From the NCBI RefSeq assembly GCF_033406955.1, contig NZ_CP137734.1, positions 5,890,001 through 5,954,000 of the forward strand: a stretch of 64,000 bases of DNA, written 5' to 3'. Below the pieces are notes generated by a model, which was not told where the DNA came from, made no database searches, and saw only the letters and a program-made list of their open reading frames with translations. A program made the position numbers and the translations under genes. Origin of the DNA: Streptomyces violaceoruber. GTDB lineage: Bacteria > Actinomycetota > Actinomycetes > Streptomycetales > Streptomycetaceae. Shown here piece after piece: positions 43,034-51,670 of the stretch (position 1 is its first letter; every line of letters begins with the position of its first letter).

Positions 43034-43070
43034 GGGGCGGCCGACGAGGACGACTCCTCGGGGCCGCCCC
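43034..43070 (+). terminator. Two-part stem-loop after the DUF475 gene
   Basis: GGGGCGGCC (43034-43042) pairs with GGCCGCCCC (43062-43070), and inside it CGAGGA pairs with TCCTCG around CGAC. It lies between the DUF475 stop and the TerA-like gene start. Likely terminator. Confidence 0.8.
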
Positions 43071-43099
43071 GTCGGCGGTGACGCGAAGGTGGGGCGGGA

Positions 43100-43837
43100 A
43101 TGGGCTTCTTGGACGGGCTGTGGCGCGGCCGCGAGTCCGAGTTCGACTCGGGCAGTGCGGCGACCAACTCCATACAGCTGACCAAACGGCACAGTCAGGT
43201 ATCCCTGACCAAGCAGGGCGCGGCGACCGGCAATCTCCGTGTCAACCTCTCCTGGCGGATGCGGACCTCCGACATCTCGGGCGTCCAGCGGGAGAGCCTG
43301 CTGCGGCACCCCTTCAAGGCGCTCAAGCCCCCCGAGGTCGTCGGCCACAGCCAGAGCATGGTCAACGTCGACCTCGACCTCGGCTGCCTCTACGAACTCA
43401 AGGACGGCACCCGCGGGGTGGTCCAGCCGCTCGGCGGCTTCCTGGGCGACGTCAACGCCCCGCCGTACGTCAAGCTCAGCGGCGACGACCGCTTCGGCTC
43501 GGCCTCCGGCGAGACGCTCTACGTCAACCTCGACCACAAGGACGAGATCAAGCGCCTGCTGCTCTTCGCCTACATCTACGACCAGACCCCGGCCTTCGAC
43601 CGGACGCACGCCGTCGTCACGCTCTACCCGAGCAACGGGCCCCGCATCGAGATCGGCCTCGACGAGCGGCATCCGCAGGCCCGGTCCTGTGCCGTGGTGA
43701 TGATCGAGAACGTCAAGGACGAGATCCTCGTCCGCCGCGAGGTGAAGTTCGTCTACGGCTTCCAGGGCGAGCTGGACCGGCTGTACGGCTGGGGCCTGCA
43801 ATGGGGCCGGGGGCACAAGAGCAAGGCGGAGCGCTGA
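43100..43837 (+). CDS. TerA-like tellurium-resistance family protein
   Basis: A 245-residue protein in the TerD superfamily, of the TerA type. It opens MGFLDGLWRG, then IQLTKRHSQVSLTKQG, VNVDLDLGCLYELKDGTRGVVQPLGG and VVTLYPSNGPRIEIGLDE, and ends in a basic hydrophilic segment. The acidic calcium-binding segments are weaker than in TerD. It follows the DUF475 gene by 151 nt across a strong hairpin, and converges on a TerD with a Pro-rich tail. Confidence 0.8.
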   Translation: MGFLDGLWRGRESEFDSGSAATNSIQLTKRHSQVSLTKQGAATGNLRVNLSWRMRTSDISGVQRESLLRHPFKALKPPEVVGHSQSMVNVDLDLGCLYELKDGTRGVVQPLGGFLGDVNAPPYVKLSGDDRFGSASGETLYVNLDHKDEIKRLLLFAYIYDQTPAFDRTHAVVTLYPSNGPRIEIGLDERHPQARSCAVVMIENVKDEILVRREVKFVYGFQGELDRLYGWGLQWGRGHKSKAER

Positions 43838-43869
43838 GCCCCCGCCACCGGCCGCCGTCCGCGGGGGCT
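43837..43869. terminator. Hairpin between convergent TerA-like and TerD genes
   Basis: AGCCCCCGC (43837-43845) and GCGGGGGCT (43861-43869) are perfect complements with a 15-nt loop, spanning the gap between the two stop codons. Confidence 0.75.
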
Positions 43870-44863
43870 ACCGGCCGACGAACTGCGGGCCCTGCGGGGG
43901 CAGCCGGAAATCCGGATCGGGCGCCCCGGTGACCGGCTGCGGATAGCCGTAGCCGGACTGCGCTCCCGTGGCCCCGGCCGCCGCAGGCGCCTGCGGATAC
44001 CCGTACCCGGGCCGGCCGGCGTCCGGCTGGGGGTAGCCGTAGGCGGGCTGGGCCGTCGCCGGCTGCTGCGGATAGCCGTACGCGGGCTGCGCCGGTACGC
44101 CGGTGGGCTGCTCGGGCGGCAGGGGGCGCGAGGGCCCCGGAAGCGGCTGCACGGCCGTCGGGTGGTCGGGGCCGACCACCGGCGGGGCGGGGATGGACCG
44201 GGCAGGCGTCGGCTGGTCGGGCGTGGCCTGCGAGGGGGCGGACGAGGAGGCGGCGGAAGCGGCTGCGGGGGACGTCGACGCGGCGTCGGGCCGGGGGGCC
44301 GACATGGGGTCGTTCGCGCCCTCCGACTCGTCCACCGAGATGCCGAAGTCGGTCGCCAGGCCCCTGAGCCCGTTGGAGTAGCCCTCGCCCAGCGCCCGGA
44401 ACTTCCAGCCCTCCCCGCGCCGGTACAGCTCGCCGCAGATCAGCGCCGTCTCCTGGCCGGTCTCCGGTGTGACGTCGAAGTACGCCAGCGGTTCCGCGTC
44501 GGCCGCCGCGTCGTGCAGCAGGATGCGCAGCGACCGGACGCGGTCGAAGGTCACGCCGTCCGCCGACGCGACCAGCAGGATCCGGCCCACCGAGGGCTCG
44601 ACGCCGGAGAGATCCGTCTGGATCGTGTCGGTCAGGCCCTCGGCGACCCGCTTCTTGCCGAGCCGCCAGACCTGGCCGGAGGGATGCCGTGGCTGGTTGT
44701 AGAAGACGAAGTCCTCGTCGGAACGCACGCGGTCGTCCGGCCCCAGCAGCAGCGCGGAGGCGTCGACGTCGGGAACCCCCTGCCCGGGGGTCCAGCGCAG
44801 CACGGCGCGTACCGTGGTGGCTTGCAGCGGGACGTTCGACCCCTTCAGCATCGCGTGCGTCAT
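43868..44863 (-). CDS. TerD-domain protein with Pro/Gln/Tyr-rich repeat tail
   Basis: A 331-residue protein. Residues 1-180 are a TerD domain ([69 protein letters not shown]). From about 180 it turns into a Pro/Ala/Ser-rich linker, then about seven [AS]-YGYPQ-type repeats (AYGYPQ, GYGYPQ). Such Tyr/Pro/Gln-rich tails are disordered and often drive clustering at membranes or wall. It is on the opposite strand to the other ter genes and divergent from the aldolase operon. Confidence 0.87.
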   Translation of the reverse strand: MTHAMLKGSNVPLQATTVRAVLRWTPGQGVPDVDASALLLGPDDRVRSDEDFVFYNQPRHPSGQVWRLGKKRVAEGLTDTIQTDLSGVEPSVGRILLVASADGVTFDRVRSLRILLHDAAADAEPLAYFDVTPETGQETALICGELYRRGEGWKFRALGEGYSNGLRGLATDFGISVDESEGANDPMSAPRPDAASTSPAAASAASSSAPSQATPDQPTPARSIPAPPVVGPDHPTAVQPLPGPSRPLPPEQPTGVPAQPAYGYPQQPATAQPAYGYPQPDAGRPGYGYPQAPAAAGATGAQSGYGYPQPVTGAPDPDFRLPPQGPQFVGR

Positions 44864-44964
44864 GTCGTCATCCTGCCCTCTCGGTCCTGGTCACGACAAC
44901 GCGGGGGCGGGTACTCGGCTTGTGCCCGCCCGCCCCGGGTCGCCGTCGCCGACACGGCCGGGTT

Positions 44965-45044
44965 ACCTGGAATTCATGCCCGGTGGGAACCTCCGACATC
45001 ACTACCTACGTACTATTACCGGCCACCTTTCGACGATTCCAGGT
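44965..45044. promoter_or_regulatory. Long-range inverted repeat in the TerD/aldolase divergent region
   Basis: ACCTGGAAT (44965-44973) and ATTCCAGGT (45036-45044) are perfect 9-bp complements 62 nt apart. They flank the low-GC core of the 207-nt divergent region (CTACGTACTATTACC). They could be paired regulator half-sites or an RNA stem in the leader. Confidence 0.5.
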
Positions 45045-45070
45045 CGCCCAGACACCACGGGGGAGTTTAA

Positions 45071-46237
45071 ATGCGTCATTTCGGACAGATAGCCCCTGAT
45101 GTGCGGAAGCGTCTCTTTCATCAGGAGCCCTGCTCCTTCACGGCGGAGTCCCCGGCCAGGCTGCTGTCCGCGGCCCTGGGTGCCACGCTCTACAGTCCGG
45201 CCACCCGCCCCAGCCTCGCCGACGACATCCTGAAACAGAGCGCGCGCGGACTGGTGTCGATGGTGCTGTGCCTGGAGGACTCGATCGACGACGCCGACGT
45301 CCCCGTCGGCGAGGAGAACCTCGTACGGCAGCTCACGGACCTGGCGGAACGTTCCGGCGACGATGTCCCCCTGCTGTTCGTCCGGGTCCGTACCCCCGAG
45401 CAGATACCCGACCTCGTACGGCGCCTCGGCCCCGCCGTGCGGCTGCTGTCCGGGTTCGTACTGCCGAAGTTCACCGAGGAACGCGGCATGCCCTTCCTGG
45501 AGGCGCTCGCCGCCGCCGAGGCCACCAGCGGCCGCAGGCTCTTCGCCATGCCCGTGCTCGAGTCCCCGGACCTGCTGTACCGGGAGTCCCGGGTCCAGAC
45601 GCTGGAGGGCATCTCCCGGGCGGTCGACAAGTACCGCGACCGCGTGCTGGCCCTGCGGCTCGGCGTGACCGACTTCTGCTCCTCCTACGGGCTGCGCCGA
45701 GGCCCCGACATGACGGCCTACGACGTCCAGATCGTCGCCTCCGTGATCGCCGACGTGGTCAACATGCTCGCCCGCGCCGACGGCACCGGATTCACGGTGA
45801 CCGGACCGGTGTGGGAGTACTTCCGCGTCCAGGAGAGGATGTTCAAACCGCAACTGCGGCAGAGCCCCTTCCTGGAGGGGCAGGCCGTCGAACTGCGCCA
45901 GAAGCTCATCGAGCACTCCATGGACGGCCTGCTGCGCGAGATCTCCCTGGACCGGGCCAACGGCCTGCTGGGCAAGACCTGCATCCACCCCTCGCACGTG
46001 CTCCCCGTGCACGCACTGTCCGTGGTCAGCCACGAGGAGTTCAGCGACGCCCAGGACATCCTGCGGCCCGAACGCTGCGGCGGAGGCGTGATGAGGTCGG
46101 CCTACACGAACAAGATGAACGAGGTGAAGCCGCACCGCGCCTGGGCCGAGCGGACCCTGCTGCGCGGCGAGGTCTTCGGGGTGGCGAACGAGGACGTCGG
46201 CTTCGTGGAGCTGCTCGCCGCCGGACTCTCCGACTGA
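45071..46237 (+). CDS. HpcH/HpaI (citrate-lyase beta-like) aldolase of the Ter operon
   Basis: A 388-residue TIM-barrel C-C lyase related to CitE. Visible segments are GATLYSPATRPSLADDILKQ, SMVLCLEDSIDDADV, VRTPEQIPDL, MPVLESPDLLYRESR and KTCIHPSHVLPVHAL, carrying the acidic metal ligands and conserved Arg/Glu. First gene of a three-gene unit with the fused PRTase and HAD hydrolase. In published comparative genomics, Ter systems include such a lyase in a nucleoside-like metabolite biosynthetic module. The product here is unknown. Confidence 0.88.
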   Translation: MRHFGQIAPDVRKRLFHQEPCSFTAESPARLLSAALGATLYSPATRPSLADDILKQSARGLVSMVLCLEDSIDDADVPVGEENLVRQLTDLAERSGDDVPLLFVRVRTPEQIPDLVRRLGPAVRLLSGFVLPKFTEERGMPFLEALAAAEATSGRRLFAMPVLESPDLLYRESRVQTLEGISRAVDKYRDRVLALRLGVTDFCSSYGLRRGPDMTAYDVQIVASVIADVVNMLARADGTGFTVTGPVWEYFRVQERMFKPQLRQSPFLEGQAVELRQKLIEHSMDGLLREISLDRANGLLGKTCIHPSHVLPVHALSVVSHEEFSDAQDILRPERCGGGVMRSAYTNKMNEVKPHRAWAERTLLRGEVFGVANEDVGFVELLAAGLSD

Positions 46238-46315
46238 ACGCCGGGCGACCGGACGCAAGCGATCCACAACCGACGCCGGGCCCACGCCGCGGCGGACAAC
46301 GGGAGGCACGAGTAG

Positions 46316-48835
46316 ATGACCGAGCGGGCGCACGCCGAGGGGCACGCCGACAAGGACGCCGGAGAGCACGCCGACGGGCACGCCGGAGTCTGGTCCGGCA
46401 GCTGGGTCGCCGAGCGGCTCGGCGTCGGACTCACCGGCGACGAGGCGCTGACCGGCCTGCTGGGGCTCGCCCTGCGACGCAACCCCAAGCGGGCGCACCT
46501 GCTCGTCTCCAACGTGCTCGGCAAGCACGTCCCGCAGTCGCCCGCCGTCGTCTACGGCCACGGCGTCGCCCTCGGCCGACGCGTCCGCGACCTGCTCGGC
46601 GCCGAGGAGACCGCACGCGCGGTCGTCCTCGGCTACGCGGAGACCGCCACCGGACTCGGCCACTCCGTCGCCGACGGCCTGGGCCCCGCGCCCTATCTGC
46701 ACTCCACCCGCCGTCCGGTCGCCCACGTCCCCCGGGCGGGCGGCTTCGAGGAGTCCCACTCGCACGCGACCTCCCACCTCCTGCTGCCCGAGGACCCGGC
46801 GCTGCTCGCCGGAGACGGGCCGCTGGTCCTCGTCGACGACGAGTTCTCCACCGGCAACACGGTGCTCAACACCGTCCGCGCCCTGCACGAGCGCTACCCC
46901 CGCAAGCGATACGTCGTGGTCGCCCTGGTCGACATGCGCTCGCCCGCGGACGCCGGCCGGCTGGACGACTTCGCCCGGGAGATCGGCGCCCGCGTGGACC
47001 TGGTGACCACCGCCTCCGGCACGGTCCGGCTGCCGCCCGGCGTACTGGAGAAGGGGCAGGAGCTGGTCGCCCGGCACGAGGCGACGGCCACGGAGCCGAC
47101 CGGCCCCGCTCCGGCCGCGCCACCGGCCGGATCCGTCGAGCGCGTCCGGCTGCGCTGGCCGCACGACGTGCCCGACGGCGGACGGCACGGATTCACCGCC
47201 GCCCACCGGGCCCGGCTGGAGGCCGCCCTGCCCGCCATGGCGGCACGGATCGCCGAGGCGCTCCCCGCCGGCGCCCGACGCGTGCTCGTCCTCGGCTTCG
47301 AGGAGCTCATGTACGCCCCCCTCCGCCTGGCCCACGCGCTGGAGCAGACCGTCGGCGCCGACGTCGACGTGCGCTACTCCACCACCACCCGCTCTCCCGT
47401 CCTCGCCGTCGACGACCCCGGCTACGCCATCCGCACCCGTCTGGTCTTCCCCGCGCACGACGACCCGGCCGACGGCCCTGGCGAGCGCTACGCCTACAAC
47501 GTCGCGGGCGGCGGCTTCGACGCCGTCGTCGCCGTCGTCGACTCGGCCGCCGACACCCCCGCGCTGCACGCCCCGGACGGACTGCCGGCCCGGCTCGCCG
47601 CCCACGTCCCGCACGTCCTGCTCGCGGTCGTGCCGTCGTACGTCCCGCGCCCCCCGCACGCCACCGAAAGGCCCTCCATGCTGCCCGAGCCCCTGCGCGG
47701 CCCCGACTTCTCCTCGTACGCGCCCGACGAGGTCGGCTGGCTGCTCCAGGACCTCTCGGACGTGACGCTGGAGGCACCGACCGAGGAACGCGAGGAGGCC
47801 ATCCAGAGCGGCGGCGCGCACTACGCCGAGTCGCTGCCCGTGGAGTACCAGCCCAGCGAGCAGTACCAGGACCTGTTCCACGCGGCGCTCGAGACGTCCG
47901 CGGCCCGGCTGGCGCGCGCCGTCGGCGCCGTCACCGAGATCGTCCTCGCGGAACGGTCGCCCCGCCCCGTCCTGGTCTCCCTCGCCCGCGCGGGCACCCC
48001 GGTCGGCGTCCTGATGCGCCGCTGGGCGCAGTTCCGCCATGGTCTCGACCTCCCCCACTACGCCGTGTCGATCGTCCGGGGCCGCGGCATCGACGCCAAC
48101 GCGCTGCGCTGGCTGGCCGACCACCACGACCCCGCCGACGTCGTCTTCGTCGACGGCTGGACCGGCAAGGGCGCCATCACCCGCGAACTCGCCGCCGCCC
48201 TGCGCGCATTCGAGGCCACCGACGGCATCACCGGCTTCGACCCGGAGATCGCCGTACTGGCCGATCCCGGCTCCTGCGTACGCACCTACGGCACCCGTGA
48301 CGACTTTCTCATCCCCTCCGCCTGCCTCAACTCCACCGTCTCCGGCCTGATATCCCGCACCGTGCTCCGCGCCGACCTGGTCGGCCCGCACGACTTCCAC
48401 GGCGCGAAGTTCTACCGCGAACTCGCCGCCGTCGACCTGTCACCGGACTTCCTCGACGCCGTCTCCGCCCGCTTCCCCGACGTCACGGACACGGTCGACG
48501 CCCAGGCGAAGGACCTCCTCTCCGCCGACCGCACCCCGACCTGGGAGGGCTGGGCCGCCGTCGAGCGCATCAGCGAGGAGTACGGCATCCACGACGTGAA
48601 CCTCGTCAAGCCCGGCGTCGGCGAGACCACGCGGGTGATGCTGCGCCGCGTCCCGTGGAAGGTGCTGGCCCGCACCGGCGCCGGCGCCGACCTGGACCAC
48701 GTCCGCCTGCTGGCCGAACAGCGGGGCGTGCCCGTGGAGGAGGTCGCCGACCTCCCGTACACCTGTGTCGGGCTGATCCACCCCCAGTACACGCGGGGCG
48801 CCACCGGCGCCGACGGCAAGGCGGTGACGCTCTGA
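46316..48835 (+). CDS. Fused double phosphoribosyltransferase (PRTase_2-TRSP plus StiP-like)
   Basis: An 839-residue protein made of two enzymes that are usually separate. Residues about 30-250 are a PRTase with PRPP-binding loop VLVDDEFSTGNTV (Asp174-Asp175 region). Residues about 275-445 form the TRSP-type C-terminal domain. A Pro-rich junction leads, from about residue 455 (MLPEPLRGPDFSSY), into a StiP/PRTase_1-like half with a second PRPP loop FVDGWTGKGA (residues 611-620). Both fit the Ter-linked biosynthetic module thought to make a nucleoside-type metabolite. The start ATG at 46316 lies 78 nt after the aldolase gene; the stop overlaps the HAD gene start (TGATG). Confidence 0.87.
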   Translation: MTERAHAEGHADKDAGEHADGHAGVWSGSWVAERLGVGLTGDEALTGLLGLALRRNPKRAHLLVSNVLGKHVPQSPAVVYGHGVALGRRVRDLLGAEETARAVVLGYAETATGLGHSVADGLGPAPYLHSTRRPVAHVPRAGGFEESHSHATSHLLLPEDPALLAGDGPLVLVDDEFSTGNTVLNTVRALHERYPRKRYVVVALVDMRSPADAGRLDDFAREIGARVDLVTTASGTVRLPPGVLEKGQELVARHEATATEPTGPAPAAPPAGSVERVRLRWPHDVPDGGRHGFTAAHRARLEAALPAMAARIAEALPAGARRVLVLGFEELMYAPLRLAHALEQTVGADVDVRYSTTTRSPVLAVDDPGYAIRTRLVFPAHDDPADGPGERYAYNVAGGGFDAVVAVVDSAADTPALHAPDGLPARLAAHVPHVLLAVVPSYVPRPPHATERPSMLPEPLRGPDFSSYAPDEVGWLLQDLSDVTLEAPTEEREEAIQSGGAHYAESLPVEYQPSEQYQDLFHAALETSAARLARAVGAVTEIVLAERSPRPVLVSLARAGTPVGVLMRRWAQFRHGLDLPHYAVSIVRGRGIDANALRWLADHHDPADVVFVDGWTGKGAITRELAAALRAFEATDGITGFDPEIAVLADPGSCVRTYGTRDDFLIPSACLNSTVSGLISRTVLRADLVGPHDFHGAKFYRELAAVDLSPDFLDAVSARFPDVTDTVDAQAKDLLSADRTPTWEGWAAVERISEEYGIHDVNLVKPGVGETTRVMLRRVPWKVLARTGAGADLDHVRLLAEQRGVPVEEVADLPYTCVGLIHPQYTRGATGADGKAVTL

Positions 48836-49647
48836 TGCCCGTACTCGTCGCCAGCGACCTCGACCGCACGCTCATCTACTCCGCGGCCGCCCTCGGACTG
48901 ACCATGCCCGACCTGCGGGCACCCCGCCTGCTGTGCGTGGAGGTCTACGAGAGCAAGCCCCTCTCCTACCTGACCGAGACGGCCGCCCAACTGCTGACCG
49001 ACCTCGGCGACTCGGCCCTCTTCGTGCCGACCACCACCCGGACCCGCAAGCAGTACCAGCGGATCAACCTCCCGGGCCCTGCGCCGAAGTACGCGATCTG
49101 CGCCAACGGCGGCCACCTGCTGGTGGACGGCGTCTCCGACCCCGGCTGGCACGCCCGGGTGACCGCGCGGCTGGCCGACGAATGCGCCTCGCTCGCCGAG
49201 GTCCGCGACCACCTGACGAACACCGCCGACCCGCTGTGGGTGCGCAAGCACCGGGTCGCCGAGGACCTCTTCGCCTACCTGGTCGTCGAACGCGACCTGC
49301 TGCCCCAGGACTGGGTGAAGGAACTCGCCGTGTGGGCCGAGAACCGCGGCTGGACCGTGTCCCTCCAGGGCCGCAAGATCTACGCCGTGCCCAAGCCGCT
49401 CACCAAGAGCGCCGCCATGCACGAGGTCGCCCGCCGCACCGGCGCCGAACTCACCCTCGCCGCCGGAGACTCGCTCCTCGACGCCGACCTGCTCCTCGCC
49501 GCCGACCGCGGCTGGCGCCCGGGCCACGGCGAACTGGCCGACTCCGGATGGACGGCTCCGACGATCAGCGCCTTGCCCGAGCGCGGCGTCCTGGCCGGTG
49601 AGCGGATCCTCCGGGAGTTCCTGCGCGCGGTGCGCCCGGCTCGCTGA
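48835..49647 (+). CDS. HAD-family hydrolase of the Ter operon
   Basis: A 270-residue HAD phosphohydrolase. Motif I is SDLDRTLIYS (D-x-D-x-T), motif II TTTRTRKQY (Thr), motif III Lys in KPLTKSAAM and motif IV GDSLLDADLLL (G-D-x-x-x-D). The cap arrangement suggests type C2. The ATG at 48835 overlaps the PRTase stop, so it is co-translated. A HAD is a standard part of the Ter biosynthetic module and may dephosphorylate its nucleotide-type product. The 3' end overlaps the converging DedA gene by 83 bp. Confidence 0.9.
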   Translation: MPVLVASDLDRTLIYSAAALGLTMPDLRAPRLLCVEVYESKPLSYLTETAAQLLTDLGDSALFVPTTTRTRKQYQRINLPGPAPKYAICANGGHLLVDGVSDPGWHARVTARLADECASLAEVRDHLTNTADPLWVRKHRVAEDLFAYLVVERDLLPQDWVKELAVWAENRGWTVSLQGRKIYAVPKPLTKSAAMHEVARRTGAELTLAAGDSLLDADLLLAADRGWRPGHGELADSGWTAPTISALPERGVLAGERILREFLRAVRPAR

Positions 49648-50395
49648 ACCCGCCGTCCCCGTCCCCGGCACCGCCCCCGGTGCCGGGGTGGCCGTCGTCG
49701 TCGGCCGGCGGCCGTATGTCCTGCCGCCCGTCGTCGCCGCGGCCCCGCCGACGGTGACCGGCCCCCGGCCGCAGCAGCCGCATGACGACGAAGACCACCA
49801 CCGCCAGGGCGGCCGCCGCGAGGATCACCTTCGAATAGGTGGAGGCGATGCCCGAGACCTCCGACCAGTTGTCCCCCAGCGCGTAGCCCGCGAGCACGAA
49901 CACGGTGTTCCAGATCGCGCTGCCCAGCGTCGTCAGGGCGAGGAAGACGGGCAGCCGCATCCGCTCCACACCCGCCGGCACGGAGATCAGACTGCGGAAG
50001 ATGGGGATCATCCGGCCGAAGAACACCGCCTTGGTCCCGTGCCTGAGGAACCACGCCTCCGTCTTCTCTATGTCGGACACCTTCACCAGCGGCAGCTTCC
50101 CCGCTATCGCCACCGTGCGGTCCCGGCCGAGCAGGGCACCGATCCCGTACAGGGCGAGCGCGCCGATCACCGAACCCGCCGTCGTCCACAGCAGGACGGC
50201 GATCAGGCTCATCCGGCCGGAGCTCGCCGCGAACCCGGCCAGCGGCAGGATCACCTCGCTCGGCAGGGGAGGAAAGAGATTCTCCAGAGCGATGGCGAGA
50301 CCGGCGCCGGGGGCGCCGAGGGCGTCCATGAGGTCGTTGATCCACTGCGGTGCCGCGCCGCTGTCCACGGCCGGCTGCGCTGCGATGGCTGTCAT
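49565..50395 (-). CDS. DedA-family membrane protein with disordered C-terminal tail
   Basis: A 276-residue protein. The DedA fold is clear: LENLFPPLPSEVILPLAGF, a central FFGRMIPIFRSLISVPAGVERM (the conserved Arg/Pro loop) and several membrane helices. DedA proteins are linked to lipid (C55-P/PE) flipping and membrane potential. From about residue 205 it becomes an Arg/Gly/Asp-rich hydrophilic tail of 70 residues overlapping the HAD gene by 83 bp on the opposite strand. I used ATG 50395 (MTAIAAQPA). It is divergent from a two-component system. Confidence 0.88.
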   Translation of the reverse strand: MTAIAAQPAVDSGAAPQWINDLMDALGAPGAGLAIALENLFPPLPSEVILPLAGFAASSGRMSLIAVLLWTTAGSVIGALALYGIGALLGRDRTVAIAGKLPLVKVSDIEKTEAWFLRHGTKAVFFGRMIPIFRSLISVPAGVERMRLPVFLALTTLGSAIWNTVFVLAGYALGDNWSEVSGIASTYSKVILAAAALAVVVFVVMRLLRPGAGHRRRGRGDDGRQDIRPPADDDGHPGTGGGAGDGDGGFSEPGAPRAGTPGGSAHRPGRRARARR

Positions 50396-50452
50396 GACGA
50401 CCACGCTAGAAAATCGCGGCTGAAGGGACCCTGAGGAAGACCGCATGATCGA

Positions 50453-50491
50453 TTGCGGTGTACCGCAGGCGGGAATTGCGGTTTTCCGCAG
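50453..50491. promoter_or_regulatory. Paired operators TTGCGG-N4-CCGCAG upstream of the two-component genes
   Basis: Two copies (50453-50468 and 50476-50491) share TTGCGG/CCGCAG arms around 4 nt; their centres are 23 nt apart, about two helical turns. They lie between the divergent DedA and histidine-kinase starts. LuxR-type response regulators typically bind such dyads; autoregulation is likely. Confidence 0.75.
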
Positions 50492-50527
50492 TGTGCCCGC
50501 CCACCGCGCCCGACTAGCCTCACGATC

Positions 50528-51670
50528 ATGCGAGTCATGGCGCGACGTCTAGTGCGGTGCGGGGCGGGCCTCATCCTGGGGACCGCCGCGGCCGCCGTCG
50601 AGCTGCTCTTCGCCCTGTTGGCCGGCGTGGCCCTGCTGCCGGTGGCCGCCTGGCCGAAGGGGCGCCGTGCCGTACTGCGCCCGGTCCTCGCGGGCGCGCG
50701 GATCCTGGCGGAGCTGGAGCGGGGCCGGCTGCGGATGTGGCTCGACCTCCGCGTCACACCCGCGTACGAGGACGTGCGGGCGCTGCGGTACGTCGCCTGC
50801 CACTGGGCCCTGGGCGTCCTGGGCGGGGTCGTGATGCTGACGGCCGCCATCGGTCTGGCGTACGGCACCTTCGGGGTGTACGGCTGGCTCCTGCTGGACG
50901 GCATACGCAACCCCGGTTCGCTGGTCCTGGGCAGTCTGGGCGGCTTCTTCCTCGTGTTCCTCACCGTGCAGGGAATATTCGGTGTGGTGGGACTGGAGGG
51001 GCAGCTGGCCCGGCACTTCCTCGGCCCGCGCCACCAGGAGGAGCTGGAGCGGCGGATCGCCGAGCTGTCCGCCAGCCGCGCCGCGGTCGTCGACGCGGTG
51101 AACGACGAACGGCGCCGCATCGAGCGCGACCTGCACGACGGAGTGCAGCAGCGCCTCGTCGCCCTCGGCATGCTGCTCGGCCGGGCCCGCCGCAGCCAGG
51201 ACGCCGACCGCCGCGACCGCCTGCTGGGCCAGGCCCACGACGAGAGCCGCCGGGCCCTGGACGAGCTGCGCGAGGTGGCCTGGCGGATCTACCCGACCAC
51301 GCTGGACGAGGCGGGGCTGCGCGCGGCCCTGGAAACGGTCGCCGAGCGGGCGTCGGTACCGGTGGGAGTGGAGTACGCGCTGGCCGAGGAGCCCGAGCAG
51401 GCCGTGGCGACCGTCGCGTACTTCGTCGTCTGCGAGGCGGTCACCAACGCGGTCAAGCACGCGGCGCCGACCCGTATAAGCGTCGCGGTCAGAGCGGAGG
51501 AGAAACGGATGTACGTGAGCGTGCGGGACGACGGCTGCGGCGGGGCCAACGCCGCGGGCAGCGGACTGTTCGGGCTCGCCCGGCGCGTCGCCGCCCTCGA
51601 CGGCAGCCTCAGCGTGGACAGCCCCCCGGGAGGGCCGACCCTCGTGGCCGCGGAGCTGCCATGCGGGTGA
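50528..51670 (+). CDS. Sensor histidine kinase (NarL-type partner)
   Basis: A 380-residue membrane kinase. The N terminus has about four hydrophobic helices in a sensor-domain arrangement (residues 8-40 and 95-160). The dimerisation/phospho-acceptor helix is ERRRIERDLHDGVQQRLVALG, with His in RDLHDG. The C terminus is a HATPase_c domain (CEAVTNAVKHAAPTRIS, RDDGCGG, GLFGLARRVAALDG). Start ATG at 50528; an ATG at 50537 is an alternative. It overlaps the response-regulator gene by 10 nt. Signal unknown; membrane or envelope sensing is plausible given the integral sensor and the divergent DedA gene. Confidence 0.92.
   Translation: MRVMARRLVRCGAGLILGTAAAAVELLFALLAGVALLPVAAWPKGRRAVLRPVLAGARILAELERGRLRMWLDLRVTPAYEDVRALRYVACHWALGVLGGVVMLTAAIGLAYGTFGVYGWLLLDGIRNPGSLVLGSLGGFFLVFLTVQGIFGVVGLEGQLARHFLGPRHQEELERRIAELSASRAAVVDAVNDERRRIERDLHDGVQQRLVALGMLLGRARRSQDADRRDRLLGQAHDESRRALDELREVAWRIYPTTLDEAGLRAALETVAERASVPVGVEYALAEEPEQAVATVAYFVVCEAVTNAVKHAAPTRISVAVRAEEKRMYVSVRDDGCGGANAAGSGLFGLARRVAALDGSLSVDSPPGGPTLVAAELPCG

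Noticed and set aside
45002-48400. A 1132-codon open frame antisense to the aldolase and PRTase genes
   Set aside because: A typical shadow of high-GC coding DNA: Gly/Arg/Val-rich and lacking motifs, while the other strand shows clear enzymes.
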